Shown in pieces: positions 11,251 to 20,415 of a stretch of 64,000 bases of DNA. The notes below the pieces were generated by a model that was not told where the DNA came from, made no database searches, and worked only from the letters and a program-made list of their open reading frames with translations. Source of the DNA: Symbiodinium natans (taxonomy: Eukaryota > Sar > Dinophyceae > Suessiales > Symbiodiniaceae). The stretch covers positions 1 through 64,000 of the forward strand of contig CAJNDS010000752.1 in NCBI GenBank assembly GCA_905221605.1, in the 5' to 3' direction. The position numbers were made by a program, and so were the translations under genes. The number at the start of each line of letters is the position of its first letter. Positions within the stretch are counted from its first letter, which is position 1.

Positions 11251-11271
11251 AGACTGAGAACGCCCGTTCTC

Positions 11272-11777
11272 TTCTTCCACCCAGAAGCTTTTCATGATGG
11301 AGAAAGTTTATTTAACCTTAAAATCCGGCTAGGAATTCTCTTGTAATGAAGGGGGCAACGGCTGGAAAGATAGGACACTTTCCTGGACTTATCTTGACAG
11401 GAACAATGTGAGCCTGTTAATCCTGGTGTCTGCTGGGTCATTCCAGCACCTTACCAGTTAGGAAATCTTGGTACTAATGGTGAAGTGAATAAAGTGAGTT
11501 GAAATACAAGGAAACAAAGTGATGCGTGATTTCAATGAACTTATAAACGGAACAAGAACAAACTGTGCCGTGCACATTATTATTATTTTGCTTATTTGCA
11601 CGGCATTTTTACCATTAGTGCGTGTGTGGGCAACACAACAAAAGCCCGTAAGTAAATATAAGGGCCTTTAATTATTTTGTAAGGAATTTTTAGGATGCAT
11701 GAAAATAATGTTATACTGGCCCGTGCAAAAACCAAGGTTGACCATGCACTTGCGAATCATTCTGTAAGTTCAACTGC
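11272..11777. other. Left part of the hairpin-rich locus
   Basis: Non-coding. It includes a hairpin at 11567-11604 with 8-bp arms GCCGTGCA/TGCACGGC around an AT-rich loop. The same stem, one base shorter, recurs at 21135-21169 on the far side of the copia insertion. This suggests that 11,272-11,777 and 20,416-23,200 were one continuous locus before the insertions. Confidence 0.5.
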
Positions 11778-11788
11778 CTGTCATGTTA

Positions 11789-12122
11789 TGTGAAAATCTG
11801 TGTATAGACACGTCTGCGGGATGCCTTTTTGGCCAAGGCGCATGTTTGACGTGCTTACTGTATGTCCGGGACGTACAGGTCTTCCCTGAGCAGTTGAGCA
11901 TGTTTTTCTTTGAGGTTTTGCTTTGTAGGAGAAGTGAGCTTGCGTAGGTGGCGTCAACTGGGTTTTTCCAGTTTTACTTTTGACTCTTGGCTCAAGGTCA
12001 AGAGAGCTGAGAAAGCACTAAGAAGGCAGGACAACTGCACGTCGCTTTGTGTGACCGAGAAAGTGCTGTGCAAGTGCGAAGCTGTGTGTGAGTTGGGTTT
12101 GTGCTGTTTAGAAACTTTTACA
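11789..12122 (+). repeat. Copia-1 5' LTR
   Basis: 334 bp, TGTGAAAATC to ACTTTTACA. It contains a spliced-leader-like core TTGGCTCAAG at 11987-11996. The copy at 19874-20207 is the same length and nearly identical. It is expected to carry the promoter and polyadenylation signals of the element; no canonical TATA box stands out. Confidence 0.95.
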
Positions 12123-12134
12123 TGGTAGCGGAGC
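12123..12134 (+). promoter_or_regulatory. Copia-1 primer binding site
   Basis: TGGTAGCGGAGC lies immediately after the 5' LTR. It begins TGG, complementary to a tRNA CCA end, and resembles the plant initiator-Met-tRNA binding site TGGTATCAGAGC. The same 12-mer follows the 5' LTR of copia-2 at 34451-34462, so the two families probably use the same host tRNA, possibly initiator tRNA-Met. Confidence 0.8.
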
Positions 12135-12186
12135 GCTGCCGGAACGCCTTGGCCTAAAGGAAAGAGCCACGTGTTGTGTGTGAAGC

Positions 12187-15100
12187 ATGGCAAGTGGGCC
12201 AGCGTCGCCTGACAGACTTGAGCAAGGTCTTAGGGACGGTAGAAGTAGAGGCCAGGGTGTTGAGACTCCGGGGCAAAGCTCAGACCCATGGGGGGCGTAC
12301 TTGCAACAGCAGCAGCAAGCCAGACAGCAAGCAGCGCAGCAGGCGCAACAGTACGTGGGCATGCAGGCACATGCGTGTCAGTTTCCGCCGGTTCCAGCTG
12401 GGGGAATTGACAGTGAGTTGTCCTCTCTGAGTGGGGGGATGGCAGGAAGACAAGCAGGCATCGGGGCTGTGAGCGCAGGTGCGTGCGGCACACAGTCGGC
12501 AGTTCCAGTGCATGGGTGCTTGGGGCAAGGCATGGCTGGTCAGGACGTTTTGGTCCAGATGCAGCAGCTCATCAGCATGATGTCACCACAGCAAGCTCAA
12601 GCGGCGCAAACGGCGCTACAGGAGCAACTTGGAATGCAGGCGCGTGGAGTGCCTGAGCAGTTTGGGCCGGTGCCAGTACCTGTAGGACCTAGGCGAGAGC
12701 AGTTCATGCCACAAACGTCGGGTGTGCTTCCTGGAGCTGGTATGCAGGCTGGCATGACGCAAAGCTTTGAGTCACGAGATGTGTTTTCGCGATCTGAGAA
12801 ATGGTTGGGTCAGCCTCCTGTGACCCATGCAGAGAAGTGGAGCACGCGTGAGCAAGAGGTTGCTGGGTTTGCAGACTACGTAGTGTCGCTTCAAAGTTGG
12901 GCAGCGTTGGCGAGCGTTGTGTTTGCAGAAGAGATAGGCATGTGTGTGCGTTGGCCAGATACGATTTGGCAACATTCGTTGAATGAAGAGCAGAAGACAC
13001 GGTCGGTGAGGCTGTATGGCTTGTTGAAAGCAGCTTTCTTGGACCATGCTAGGGCAACCCTCATGATACAGGCGTTCAGCGAAGGTTTGCCACTTGATGG
13101 GTCTCTTGCAGATCCAGCCAGAAGTTTGGGAAATGTGAACTGTGGGTACGAGCTGCTTAGGCAGCTGGCTCAGCAGTTTTCGTTGCGCAGTAGAGCAGAG
13201 GCCTTGTCGATGCGGTCGGAACTGTTGCACAGGATATTCGCCTTGAGAAATTCAGAAATGAATGCAGCTACGATGGTCGGAGATGTGATCAGAAAGATCG
13301 ACATAGAGGTGTCACGTTACGCCAAGCTGTTGGGCACGCTGCCAACAGCACTAGACAGGCAAGGGTTGAGCATCGGAGATGGAGACATGCTTGTGATTTT
13401 GCTGCGGAGTTTGCCAGAAGAAGCGAAGAAGTACGTTTTGCATCACTCGGGAGCAGAAACGTATCAGTCATGTCGGAGTGCAGCTCTTCGTTTTGAGCGT
13501 CAACAGAGACTCTTCTTGGATCTGAACTTGTCACCAGGAAAGAAGCAACAAGTATATGAGGTGTTTGATATGACAGCATGGGACGATGACGGACAGTATG
13601 AGTGTGCATGGCCTGAGCATGACGGTGCATGGCATGATGTGTCAGTTTCTGCGGTAAGTGCTGAACGGTGTGGTCGTTGTGGTAGGAAGAATCACAAGAC
13701 AGAAAACTGTAGCACAGACATGTCCAAGGTGAAGTGTTTTTCTTGTGGGGAACTAGGACACATCAGCGCGCATTGCAGTAAAGCCCACGGCTCAGCCTCA
13801 TCCTCTGGAAAGGGAAAAGGAAAGGAGAAAGGAAAGGAACGAGGAAAAGGCAAAGATGGAAAAGGAAAGGATAAAGGAAAAGGAAAGGCAAAGGGCAAAG
13901 AAAAGGGAGCAAAAGGTCCTGGAAAGGGCAAGAAAGGAAAGATGTTTGAATTAGTGGAATCTTTGCCGCCAGTGCCTGAGCATCCGCAGGTCGATGAGGG
14001 CTGGGGTGCGTTTGTGTGGGATGAGGGCTGGAGCAACGGTTGGGATGAGCAATGGACAGATGAAATCTGGAACACCGCTGCTGCTGACGAGAGCGTAGGA
14101 GAGAGTTTGCAGTTGAGTGCGGTGTTGCCTGTTGAACAGCCTGTTTGTCTGGAACCACTCGTGATCGCTGGACTGAGAGCAGAAGCGAGAGATGGAGAAT
14201 GGTGGTTGCTGGACAGCGGGGCAGGGGTGACAGTGCTGAGTCTGAAGTATGCAGAGATGTTTGGAGTCTACGTTGATGACTCGAAGAGACAGCATGTGGG
14301 GCAAGAGTTTTCTGCAGCGAACGGCAGCTCTGTGCGAATGCTTGGTGAACGGATGATATCCGTCGAACTCCTGCTCGAGAACGGGAGTGGAGAGAACACG
14401 TGGCATGCAGCAAGCATGAATGTTTGGGTAGGAGACACGAACCACAACATTATTTCCACGACCATGCTTTGTTTTCGCGGTTGGAGTTTTTCTCAGAATT
14501 GTGCCGGGATTGCGCTTGCCACCTCTGCAGGCCTGACAGCCAAAGAGGTCACACTGTTTGGAAATGTTCCCTGGTTGAGGTTGAAACCACTGTTGAAGCC
14601 CTCCCAGGGTTCTTCGAACGAAGTCGAACTTTCCCTCTCCTCGATATCCGCTGAAGGTGGGGTTCTTGTAGCGCCTGTGACACGGTCGACACAAGCAGAG
14701 TTGGCACAGCATCGATTGCAAGGACACACACCGTATCATCCTGGCTGTAGGCACTGTCAAGTTGCCAGAACGGTCTTTCAGCATCGCAAGCGTGTGAACG
14801 GAAGACTTGAAAGTGAAGTCGTGGCAGATTTCTTCTACTTGTCATCCACGGGTGAAGATCACAGGCAGGTCCGAGCAGACAACCTGAGGGTGTTGGTACT
14901 TGTCGAGCGCATGAGCATGATGACTGGTGCTATCTTGACATCAGGGGATCTTGTAGCGACGCGTACAGAGATCGTGAAATGGCTGCGTGAGTTTGGTCTG
15001 GAGTCAGGCTCCTCTTCGGTGTTGTTGATCACAGATGCTGAAGGGGCAGTGTCCGATTTGATCACAGGGGCTTCTGGCGAATTCTCCTTCCAAGTTCGAA

Positions 15101-18100
15101 AGGCAGGACCCCAGCATCATGAAGCAGTCGGAGTGGCAGAACGTGGTGTGCGCAGGATTAAGGAGTCCTTGCAGACGTTGAGGTCAGATCTCAATCAGGA
15201 AGGGCTTGACTTGTGCTACAACCATGGAGGATTTGCCAGTGCGTTGTGCTACGTGTGTGGAAGTTTGAACAGATTCTCTAAAGCGCACGGGAGTGACATG
15301 GCACCTTGTGATCTTGTGCTTGGGAGGCCCAGTCCAAAAGGACCCTTCACTTTGTTTGGAGCCATAGTCCTAGCAGAACTTCCCCAATCAATCAAGGATC
15401 TCGCCCCTAACCTTCCTAGGTTCACCGAAAGTGCCTTCCTGCATCCCATCCTTGGGTCACAGGCCATCAAAGTTCGAGCGCTCATCCGAGTCGAAGGACA
15501 GTTGGTGCTAAAGACATTCGCAGCTACGTCGGTGAAACTTTGTGTACCCTTGACATGGCGTCTGGAACTTGTTGAGGGCATCGTTGGAACTCTTGGTGGA
15601 GGCCCCCAGTTGCCTTCAGCAAGTGAGGAACGCGAAGTTCTTGAGCCACCTGTGTCACTGAGAGCCCCAGCGTCAGGTCCTCCAGCTCAGTGGGTGAGAA
15701 CTCATGGATACACGGAAGGATGCTCAGCGTGTGACAATGCACGACATGGGCGTAGGCTGGGCGGTGCGCATACGAGAGCCTGTCATCGGAGGTATGAACG
15801 CTGGTTGACAGAGTCCATGGCATCTGATGGTGCTAGAGTGGCTATGCAGCCACCTTTGGATGCATCACGTGAAGCCGGAAGTGGATCGGCTGAGGCAGGA
15901 AGGTCCCAGCAGTTTGAGACCAATGTTGAGAGTGATGAGCGGAGATTGGTGTTGAAGGACGAAGGTCGAGAGGAAGTGATGCCGATTCCGGTGGGGATCC
16001 CTGCACCAATGGCGGGGCGCCCACCGTCATCTTCTGAACATGAACCACGACCAGAGAGAGAGCAGCGCTCAGGTGGAGAGGTGTCGACTCGTGGTGTTGC
16101 TTCCGGGAGTACAGGTGATGAGCCAGAGTTGAAGCGTGTGCGGGTAGTTGAGCCAGCATCGCCATCAGCATCATCACGACCTTCACTGCTACAGCGCAGG
16201 CCCGCCAAGTCATCCGAGCACATGCAAGTGGACGAGCAAGGATCAGGCCCAAGGGTACCAGAGCAAAAGGGGGTGAAGAGGCATCCTGATGTTGAGCTTG
16301 TTGATCTTGAAGATGAGATTCGAGCATCAGGACCCCAGGAGCCGAGACGACTCGAGGGCTTGTGCTGGTCCAGCAACGCATGTGAAAGTGTTCTGCTGAG
16401 CGACGTTGTGACAAGTCCGAGCATGTTTGATGTGGAGGTGAACAGCATTCGATTCCGAAATGGAAGTCAGGACGCGAAGAGTGAGAGTTTCATGTTGGGA
16501 GGACGTCGCGTGTTGATTTGGAAGCCTGATGCCGGAGTAGACGACAGTACGTTGGAGGAACTGCCGGGAGATCTTGTATTCTCCGGGATGCAAGAGGAAC
16601 TCACCAACTTAGAGCGTTGTCAGACAGGCAGGGCAATCCTTGAGCATGAAGTGAAGATCCTGAAAGCTAAGAACCCATCGCTGAGACTTATACCCGCTCG
16701 ATGGGTTTGTGCCAGAAAGAATCCCACTCGTGTCAGATGTCGCATTGTGGCAAAGGACCTTGCACATGGCTCGGCAAGAAAGCAAGGGTTTAGCTCACCA
16801 ACCCCAAGCCATGATGCCATGATGCTCACCTTGATCTTCATGGCCACACGTGACATGCAAGGTTGTGCGGCAGACATTGGGCATGCTTTCATGAACTCAC
16901 CGTTGGACACCAAGTCGAATCCCGTTGTGTTGAAGCTACCGCTGAGCATCAGTTCGGAGGATGGCCAGGCTATCTTCTTCTTCCTGTATTGCGCATTGAA
17001 TGGACTGCGGGATGCTTCGTTGGCATGGCTTAAGCTTCTTTCGTCGTTGATCCGTCCACTAGGTCTGTTGAGTGATGCACGTGAGCCATGTCTCTTTGCG
17101 GGTGTTGTGTGGCACAAGGATAGATCAAGCAGAGTGATGATCGTATGCTACGTGGACGATTTGCTAATCGTCACTGATGATCAGTGGGCTGAAGACTTGG
17201 TCTTGAGTGCCATCGGGAAGCGAGTAACCGTAAAGGTGACAGGTAGGGTGAAGACATCCAGTCAAGGTGGCGGCATGGTTGAGTTCATTGGTCGGTGCAT
17301 TCGTCGGTGGCCGGGGCAGAGTGCAGTCGAGGTAGGTGTGAAGCCTGAATACTTGCAATCATGCTTCGATGCGTTTGGCATCCAAAAGGGCACAACCGCC
17401 GTTCCAGACCTAGCAGGTCTACTGGAGAAAACAGGTGCACCGGTTTTGACGTCGGAGGCCTACAGCAGATTCCGCAGAGTGCTTGGAAAGGTTCTCTGGT
17501 ATGCCCAGACAAGGCAAGATCTGAAACTGATGATTGGACTCATCAGTACGCAACAAGCTGCGCCGACACAGAGCACCGAGGCGGCGTTGAGGGCACTTCT
17601 ACGTTATCTCTACACCGACAGACATGTTGCACTGCGCTTGCCGTCATCGGAGTTGAGTGGTGAGTTCTTGGAATGTTCCGAAGATGTGCTGCGGAATGGT
17701 GTGCATGTCTTTGCAGATGCGTCTCATGCTCCATACAGGTTCATCGGCAGAAGAGGGATCACAGGTGGAGCCATCTGCTTTGGAGGAGGTCTTGTGCGAG
17801 GGATCGCGAAAGTGCAAGGAGTGGTGTGCTTGTCATCTTGTGAGGCTGAGCTTCATGCGTTGCAGTATGCTGCACAGGAGACAATCGGATTTTTGCACTT
17901 GCTTGATCGTGTCTTCACTGCCTTTGGTGAACTTCAAGGTTCAATTGATGTGCAGATGAGTGCCCATGCAGAGGACGAAGGTGGTGAAGAACAGCATGAC
18001 AAGATCTACACTGAACTGTTGACGGACAGTCAGGCAGCGTTGGATGTCATTCATGCAGAAGACGTCCCTAAGCGTTCGCGGCATGTGGAGATCCGATTGG

Positions 18101-18936
18101 CATGGATGAGAGAACATCTCTTGAGAGGTCGGCTCAAGTTGCGTTGGCTGAGAGGCGCGGAGAATGCTGCTGATCTCTACACTAAAAATCTCGGAACTCG
18201 ACTCTTCCAAGAACACAGAACGCGATTAGGCTTCATCACACAAGATGGACATGTGGAGGCGTTGTACATGTTGTCACAGCTGCGAGTTTCTCCAGAGAGC
18301 ATGAAGGAATCGGATGAAGTGGCAGTGCTGGAGGTGTTTTGCAGTGAGGATTCGGCCCTGTGTCAGGTGCGTGAATCACTTGGGGTGCCGTATTGCGGGA
18401 TCACAGCCAATGCCGAGACCTCAAGAGTGTTGGCAGAAACCATCAAGGTCACCACTGCTTGGAAGAGCAGAGGGCTTTGGATCCACATTCACGTGTCCAC
18501 GCCTTGCTCTTCAGGATCGCCACTGCGGAACTTTGTGCAAAGATGTACAAAATCTGATCTTGAGTGGGAGGCGTTGATGCGATCTGCAGAGAGGTATCTG
18601 AGGCTTGGAGATGGACGTACGTTCGAATTGCCAAAGCAAAACATGATTTGGAAGAGATGGGGAACACAGAATGTCCTTCGAGCCTCAGGTCTTGTGTATC
18701 CCGTAGATGTGTGGCTGTGCGCCACCGGCGTGTTGAGTCGAAGCGGTCTTCCAGTGTCAAAACGTCTCAGGTTCATGTGTTCACATCTCGAGTGCGCCCA
18801 GAAGCTTTTCGACATGTTTGGAAGCTGCAGTTGCCAGACACATGCCTCGTTCCATGACATTGACTACACAGCAACAGGGAGGTATAGCAAGGTGCTGGCA
18901 GAAGGGTTGGTCAAAGCCCTGAAAGCAACAAACTGA
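12187..18936 (+). CDS. Copia-1 Gag-PR-IN-RT-RNaseH polyprotein with extra C-terminal domain
   Basis: A single 2,249-codon frame from ATG 12187. Gag is Gln-rich at its N-terminus and has two CCHC knuckles (about residues 494-531, CGRCGRKNHKTENC and CFSCGELGHISAHC), then a Lys/Gly-rich KGKGKGK tract (about 541-586). The aspartic protease motif is LLDSGAG (~675). Integrase has an H/C zinc-binding segment (about 835-862) and the D-D-E residues in VADFFY (~879), TDAEG (~949) and VAERG (~984). Reverse transcriptase has YVDD at about 1655-1658. RNase H residues lie in FADASH (~1843), SCEAEL (~1886) and LTDSQA (~1946). Residues about 2040-2249 form an additional domain with LEVFCSEDSALCQV and STPCSSGSP. 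I read these as remnants of methyltransferase motifs I and IV, which is inference. Copia proteins normally end shortly after RNase H, so this tail is unusual. Confidence 0.95.
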   Translation: MASGPASPDRLEQGLRDGRSRGQGVETPGQSSDPWGAYLQQQQQARQQAAQQAQQYVGMQAHACQFPPVPAGGIDSELSSLSGGMAGRQAGIGAVSAGACGTQSAVPVHGCLGQGMAGQDVLVQMQQLISMMSPQQAQAAQTALQEQLGMQARGVPEQFGPVPVPVGPRREQFMPQTSGVLPGAGMQAGMTQSFESRDVFSRSEKWLGQPPVTHAEKWSTREQEVAGFADYVVSLQSWAALASVVFAEEIGMCVRWPDTIWQHSLNEEQKTRSVRLYGLLKAAFLDHARATLMIQAFSEGLPLDGSLADPARSLGNVNCGYELLRQLAQQFSLRSRAEALSMRSELLHRIFALRNSEMNAATMVGDVIRKIDIEVSRYAKLLGTLPTALDRQGLSIGDGDMLVILLRSLPEEAKKYVLHHSGAETYQSCRSAALRFERQQRLFLDLNLSPGKKQQVYEVFDMTAWDDDGQYECAWPEHDGAWHDVSVSAVSAERCGRCGRKNHKTENCSTDMSKVKCFSCGELGHISAHCSKAHGSASSSGKGKGKEKGKERGKGKDGKGKDKGKGKAKGKEKGAKGPGKGKKGKMFELVESLPPVPEHPQVDEGWGAFVWDEGWSNGWDEQWTDEIWNTAAADESVGESLQLSAVLPVEQPVCLEPLVIAGLRAEARDGEWWLLDSGAGVTVLSLKYAEMFGVYVDDSKRQHVGQEFSAANGSSVRMLGERMISVELLLENGSGENTWHAASMNVWVGDTNHNIISTTMLCFRGWSFSQNCAGIALATSAGLTAKEVTLFGNVPWLRLKPLLKPSQGSSNEVELSLSSISAEGGVLVAPVTRSTQAELAQHRLQGHTPYHPGCRHCQVARTVFQHRKRVNGRLESEVVADFFYLSSTGEDHRQVRADNLRVLVLVERMSMMTGAILTSGDLVATRTEIVKWLREFGLESGSSSVLLITDAEGAVSDLITGASGEFSFQVRKAGPQHHEAVGVAERGVRRIKESLQTLRSDLNQEGLDLCYNHGGFASALCYVCGSLNRFSKAHGSDMAPCDLVLGRPSPKGPFTLFGAIVLAELPQSIKDLAPNLPRFTESAFLHPILGSQAIKVRALIRVEGQLVLKTFAATSVKLCVPLTWRLELVEGIVGTLGGGPQLPSASEEREVLEPPVSLRAPASGPPAQWVRTHGYTEGCSACDNARHGRRLGGAHTRACHRRYERWLTESMASDGARVAMQPPLDASREAGSGSAEAGRSQQFETNVESDERRLVLKDEGREEVMPIPVGIPAPMAGRPPSSSEHEPRPEREQRSGGEVSTRGVASGSTGDEPELKRVRVVEPASPSASSRPSLLQRRPAKSSEHMQVDEQGSGPRVPEQKGVKRHPDVELVDLEDEIRASGPQEPRRLEGLCWSSNACESVLLSDVVTSPSMFDVEVNSIRFRNGSQDAKSESFMLGGRRVLIWKPDAGVDDSTLEELPGDLVFSGMQEELTNLERCQTGRAILEHEVKILKAKNPSLRLIPARWVCARKNPTRVRCRIVAKDLAHGSARKQGFSSPTPSHDAMMLTLIFMATRDMQGCAADIGHAFMNSPLDTKSNPVVLKLPLSISSEDGQAIFFFLYCALNGLRDASLAWLKLLSSLIRPLGLLSDAREPCLFAGVVWHKDRSSRVMIVCYVDDLLIVTDDQWAEDLVLSAIGKRVTVKVTGRVKTSSQGGGMVEFIGRCIRRWPGQSAVEVGVKPEYLQSCFDAFGIQKGTTAVPDLAGLLEKTGAPVLTSEAYSRFRRVLGKVLWYAQTRQDLKLMIGLISTQQAAPTQSTEAALRALLRYLYTDRHVALRLPSSELSGEFLECSEDVLRNGVHVFADASHAPYRFIGRRGITGGAICFGGGLVRGIAKVQGVVCLSSCEAELHALQYAAQETIGFLHLLDRVFTAFGELQGSIDVQMSAHAEDEGGEEQHDKIYTELLTDSQAALDVIHAEDVPKRSRHVEIRLAWMREHLLRGRLKLRWLRGAENAADLYTKNLGTRLFQEHRTRLGFITQDGHVEALYMLSQLRVSPESMKESDEVAVLEVFCSEDSALCQVRESLGVPYCGITANAETSRVLAETIKVTTAWKSRGLWIHIHVSTPCSSGSPLRNFVQRCTKSDLEWEALMRSAERYLRLGDGRTFELPKQNMIWKRWGTQNVLRASGLVYPVDVWLCATGVLSRSGLPVSKRLRFMCSHLECAQKLFDMFGSCSCQTHASFHDIDYTATGRYSKVLAEGLVKALKATN

Positions 18937-19080
18937 AAGGGGGATCCGATTTGGTTTCATCTTACGCCACACATGATCAAGTCATGTGAGGAGTATAGTC
19001 AGAGTGCATTTTGCACAGTGCGTTTGCACAGCACTTGCGATTCTTTGTAACGCAAGTTTTCTAGTTTTCCCTCGGGCGTC

Positions 19081-19812
19081 ATGGTTGCACAGCCTTTGAT
19101 GAGAGTGGCGATTTCAGTGGCCATTCTTGCGTTGATGAGCTCTGGAGTGGAGACTGCGAGGCCAGTAGAGCTTTGGGGAACCACCTTCATGGGCAGCGAG
19201 CTTGTACAGATGTTTGCTAGTCCGACTTGGGATCCAGTATGGATCATCATCATCGGGTGCTTTGTCAACGGCATCTTGGTTGGTACGCTGATCACGACAT
19301 GCTGTTGTGCGTGGGCATTGTTTTTCCGGATGAGTTATGGGCAGCAAAGAGCTGCTACACAGAACCCGCCTCTGGATGATGACACGATGAAGCCACAAGG
19401 TGCCCAAAACAACTCTATGCCTGAGAGAAGTCAACAGATGAACCCTCGTGAGCCAGATGGTAAAAAGGAGGCATCGTCGTTGAGAGCGAGGCCGAAGGCA
19501 GCTGGTGCAAGGGAGAAGCGTGCAAGTTCAAGCTGCAAGGATAGAGTGGACAAGCGCATCTTTGCTTCAGAGTCTCAGGGCATCTTTCATCACAATCAGA
19601 CGTGTCGTCGCATGGAGGGATCATGGCGAACTATGTGGCAGTGTGGGAACTGTAAGCCAGAGCCGGGCAACACAGAACTGTGTGTGTTCCCGTCCGGGGA
19701 CAAATATCACAGTGTGTACTGCAAGCATGTGGCGGCCGTTACCTCCAACCCGACATGCATCACTCCGTGTTCGACATGTGTGACAGGGAACAGACCTCTG
19801 AGATTGGAGTGA
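19081..19812 (+). CDS. Copia-1 second ORF: membrane-anchored Cys/His-rich protein
   Basis: 243 codons from ATG 19081, lying 144 bp after the polyprotein and ending before the polypurine tract. Residues 1-26 look like a signal peptide (MRVAISVAILALMSS). A strong hydrophobic segment follows at about 52-83 (VWIIIIGCFVNGILVGTL, then a CCC run). The middle is polar and basic. The C-terminal ~75 residues hold two related Cys/His modules: HHNQTC with CGNC, and KYHSVYC with PCSTC. The second pattern resembles small zinc-binding YHxxxC...PCxxC modules. An ORF in this position would be called env-like, but no known envelope similarity is recognised. A membrane-associated accessory protein is the safest reading. 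Confidence 0.75.
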   Translation: MVAQPLMRVAISVAILALMSSGVETARPVELWGTTFMGSELVQMFASPTWDPVWIIIIGCFVNGILVGTLITTCCCAWALFFRMSYGQQRAATQNPPLDDDTMKPQGAQNNSMPERSQQMNPREPDGKKEASSLRARPKAAGAREKRASSSCKDRVDKRIFASESQGIFHHNQTCRRMEGSWRTMWQCGNCKPEPGNTELCVFPSGDKYHSVYCKHVAAVTSNPTCITPCSTCVTGNRPLRLE

Positions 19813-19864
19813 TCATCTGAAGATGTCGTCATCTGAGAGTGAGGTGAGACAAAAAGATCATCCC

Positions 19865-19873
19865 GAAAGGGGG
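19865..19873 (+). promoter_or_regulatory. Copia-1 polypurine tract
   Basis: GAAAGGGGG immediately precedes the 3' LTR. Its position and all-purine composition fit the plus-strand primer site. Confidence 0.8.
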
Positions 19874-20207
19874 TGTGAAAATCTGTGTATAGACACGTCT
19901 GCGGGATGCCTTTTTGGCCAAGGCGCATGTTTGACGTGCTTACTGTATGTCCGGGACGTACAGGTCTTCCCTGAGCAGTCGAGCATGTTTTTCTTTGAGG
20001 TTTTGTTTTGTAGGAGAAGTGAGCTTGCGTAGGTGGCGTCAACTGGGTTTTTCCAGTTTTACTTTTGACTCTTGGCTCAAGGTCAAGAGAGCTGAGAAAG
20101 CACTAAGAAGGCAGGACAACTGCACGTCGCTTTGTGTGACCGAGAAAGTGCTGTGCAAGTGCGAAGCTGTGTGTAAGTTGGGTTTGTGCTGTTTAGAAAC
20201 TTTTACA
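19874..20207 (+). repeat. Copia-1 3' LTR
   Basis: 334 bp, matching 11789-12122 apart from three substitutions (CAGTC/CAGTT, TTTTGT/TTTTGC, GTGTAAG/GTGTGAG). Its spliced-leader-like core is at 20072-20081. Followed by the TGTTA target duplication. Confidence 0.95.
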
Positions 20208-20218
20208 TGTTACCACCT

Positions 20219-20398
20219 ATTAAGGGCTCTGCGCTTGCAGTTGCTTCTTTGTTGTCTCGACTTCTTTTTCACTCGCTGGCTTGTGCAGTTTGGCTCTCAA
20301 AGTAGATGTTGTTGTCTTGCACCGAGTTTTGAGCCCCACAAGAACGGTCTACTGTGCTACTGATGTAGTAAAGAGGCGACAGTCCAAAAAAAAAAAAA
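20219..20398 (+). mobile_element. 180-bp poly-A-tailed retroposon with 17-bp target duplication
   Basis: The insert begins ATTAAGGGCTC and ends in 13 A's (20386-20398). It is followed by CTGTCATGTTACCACCT (20399-20415). The same 17 bases precede it, but that copy is split by copia-1: CTGTCATGTTA at 11778-11788 and CCACCT at 20213-20218. Poly-A and a long target duplication indicate L1-type target-primed retroposition. No tRNA-type A/B boxes are obvious, so a SINE, an mRNA 3' fragment or a small-RNA retrocopy are all possible. Confidence 0.8.
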
Positions 20399-20415
20399 CT
20401 GTCATGTTACCACCT

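Larger units (their letters stand above)
9817..11271. repeat. Five copies of a 16-bp palindrome (GAGAACGGGCGTTCTC family)
   Basis: Copies lie at 9817-9832 (GGGAACGCCCGTTTCC), 9854-9869 (GTGAACGCACGTTCTC), 10460-10475 and 10515-10530 (both GAGAACGGGCGTTCTC) and 11256-11271 (GAGAACGCCCGTTCTC). The flanks are also shared: CAAGAAAGAGAA on one side and AGTCTCA or a similar sequence on the other, in either orientation. The 10515 and 11256 copies face each other as an inverted repeat of at least 22 bp, enclosing about 720 bp. A protein-binding palindrome, a terminal inverted repeat of a small element, or a dispersed palindromic repeat are all possible. Confidence 0.7.
11789..20207 (+). mobile_element. 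Copia-1: complete Ty1/copia LTR retrotransposon
   Basis: An 8,419-bp element bounded by 334-bp LTRs that begin TG and end CA, and flanked by a perfect 5-bp target duplication TGTTA (11784-11788 and 20208-20212). Order: LTR, primer binding site, Gag-PR-IN-RT-RNase H polyprotein, separate transmembrane ORF, polypurine tract, LTR. Integrase precedes reverse transcriptase, which is the copia order. The LTRs differ at only three positions that I can see (about 99.1 % identity), so the insertion is young. The main frame has no stop, so the copy may still be coding-competent. Confidence 0.95.

Noticed and set aside
13692..14784. Minus-strand frames opposite copia-1 gag
   Set aside because: Shadows of the Gag and KGKGK coding sequence; Pro/Phe/Ser-rich translation is the reverse complement of the Lys/Gly tract.
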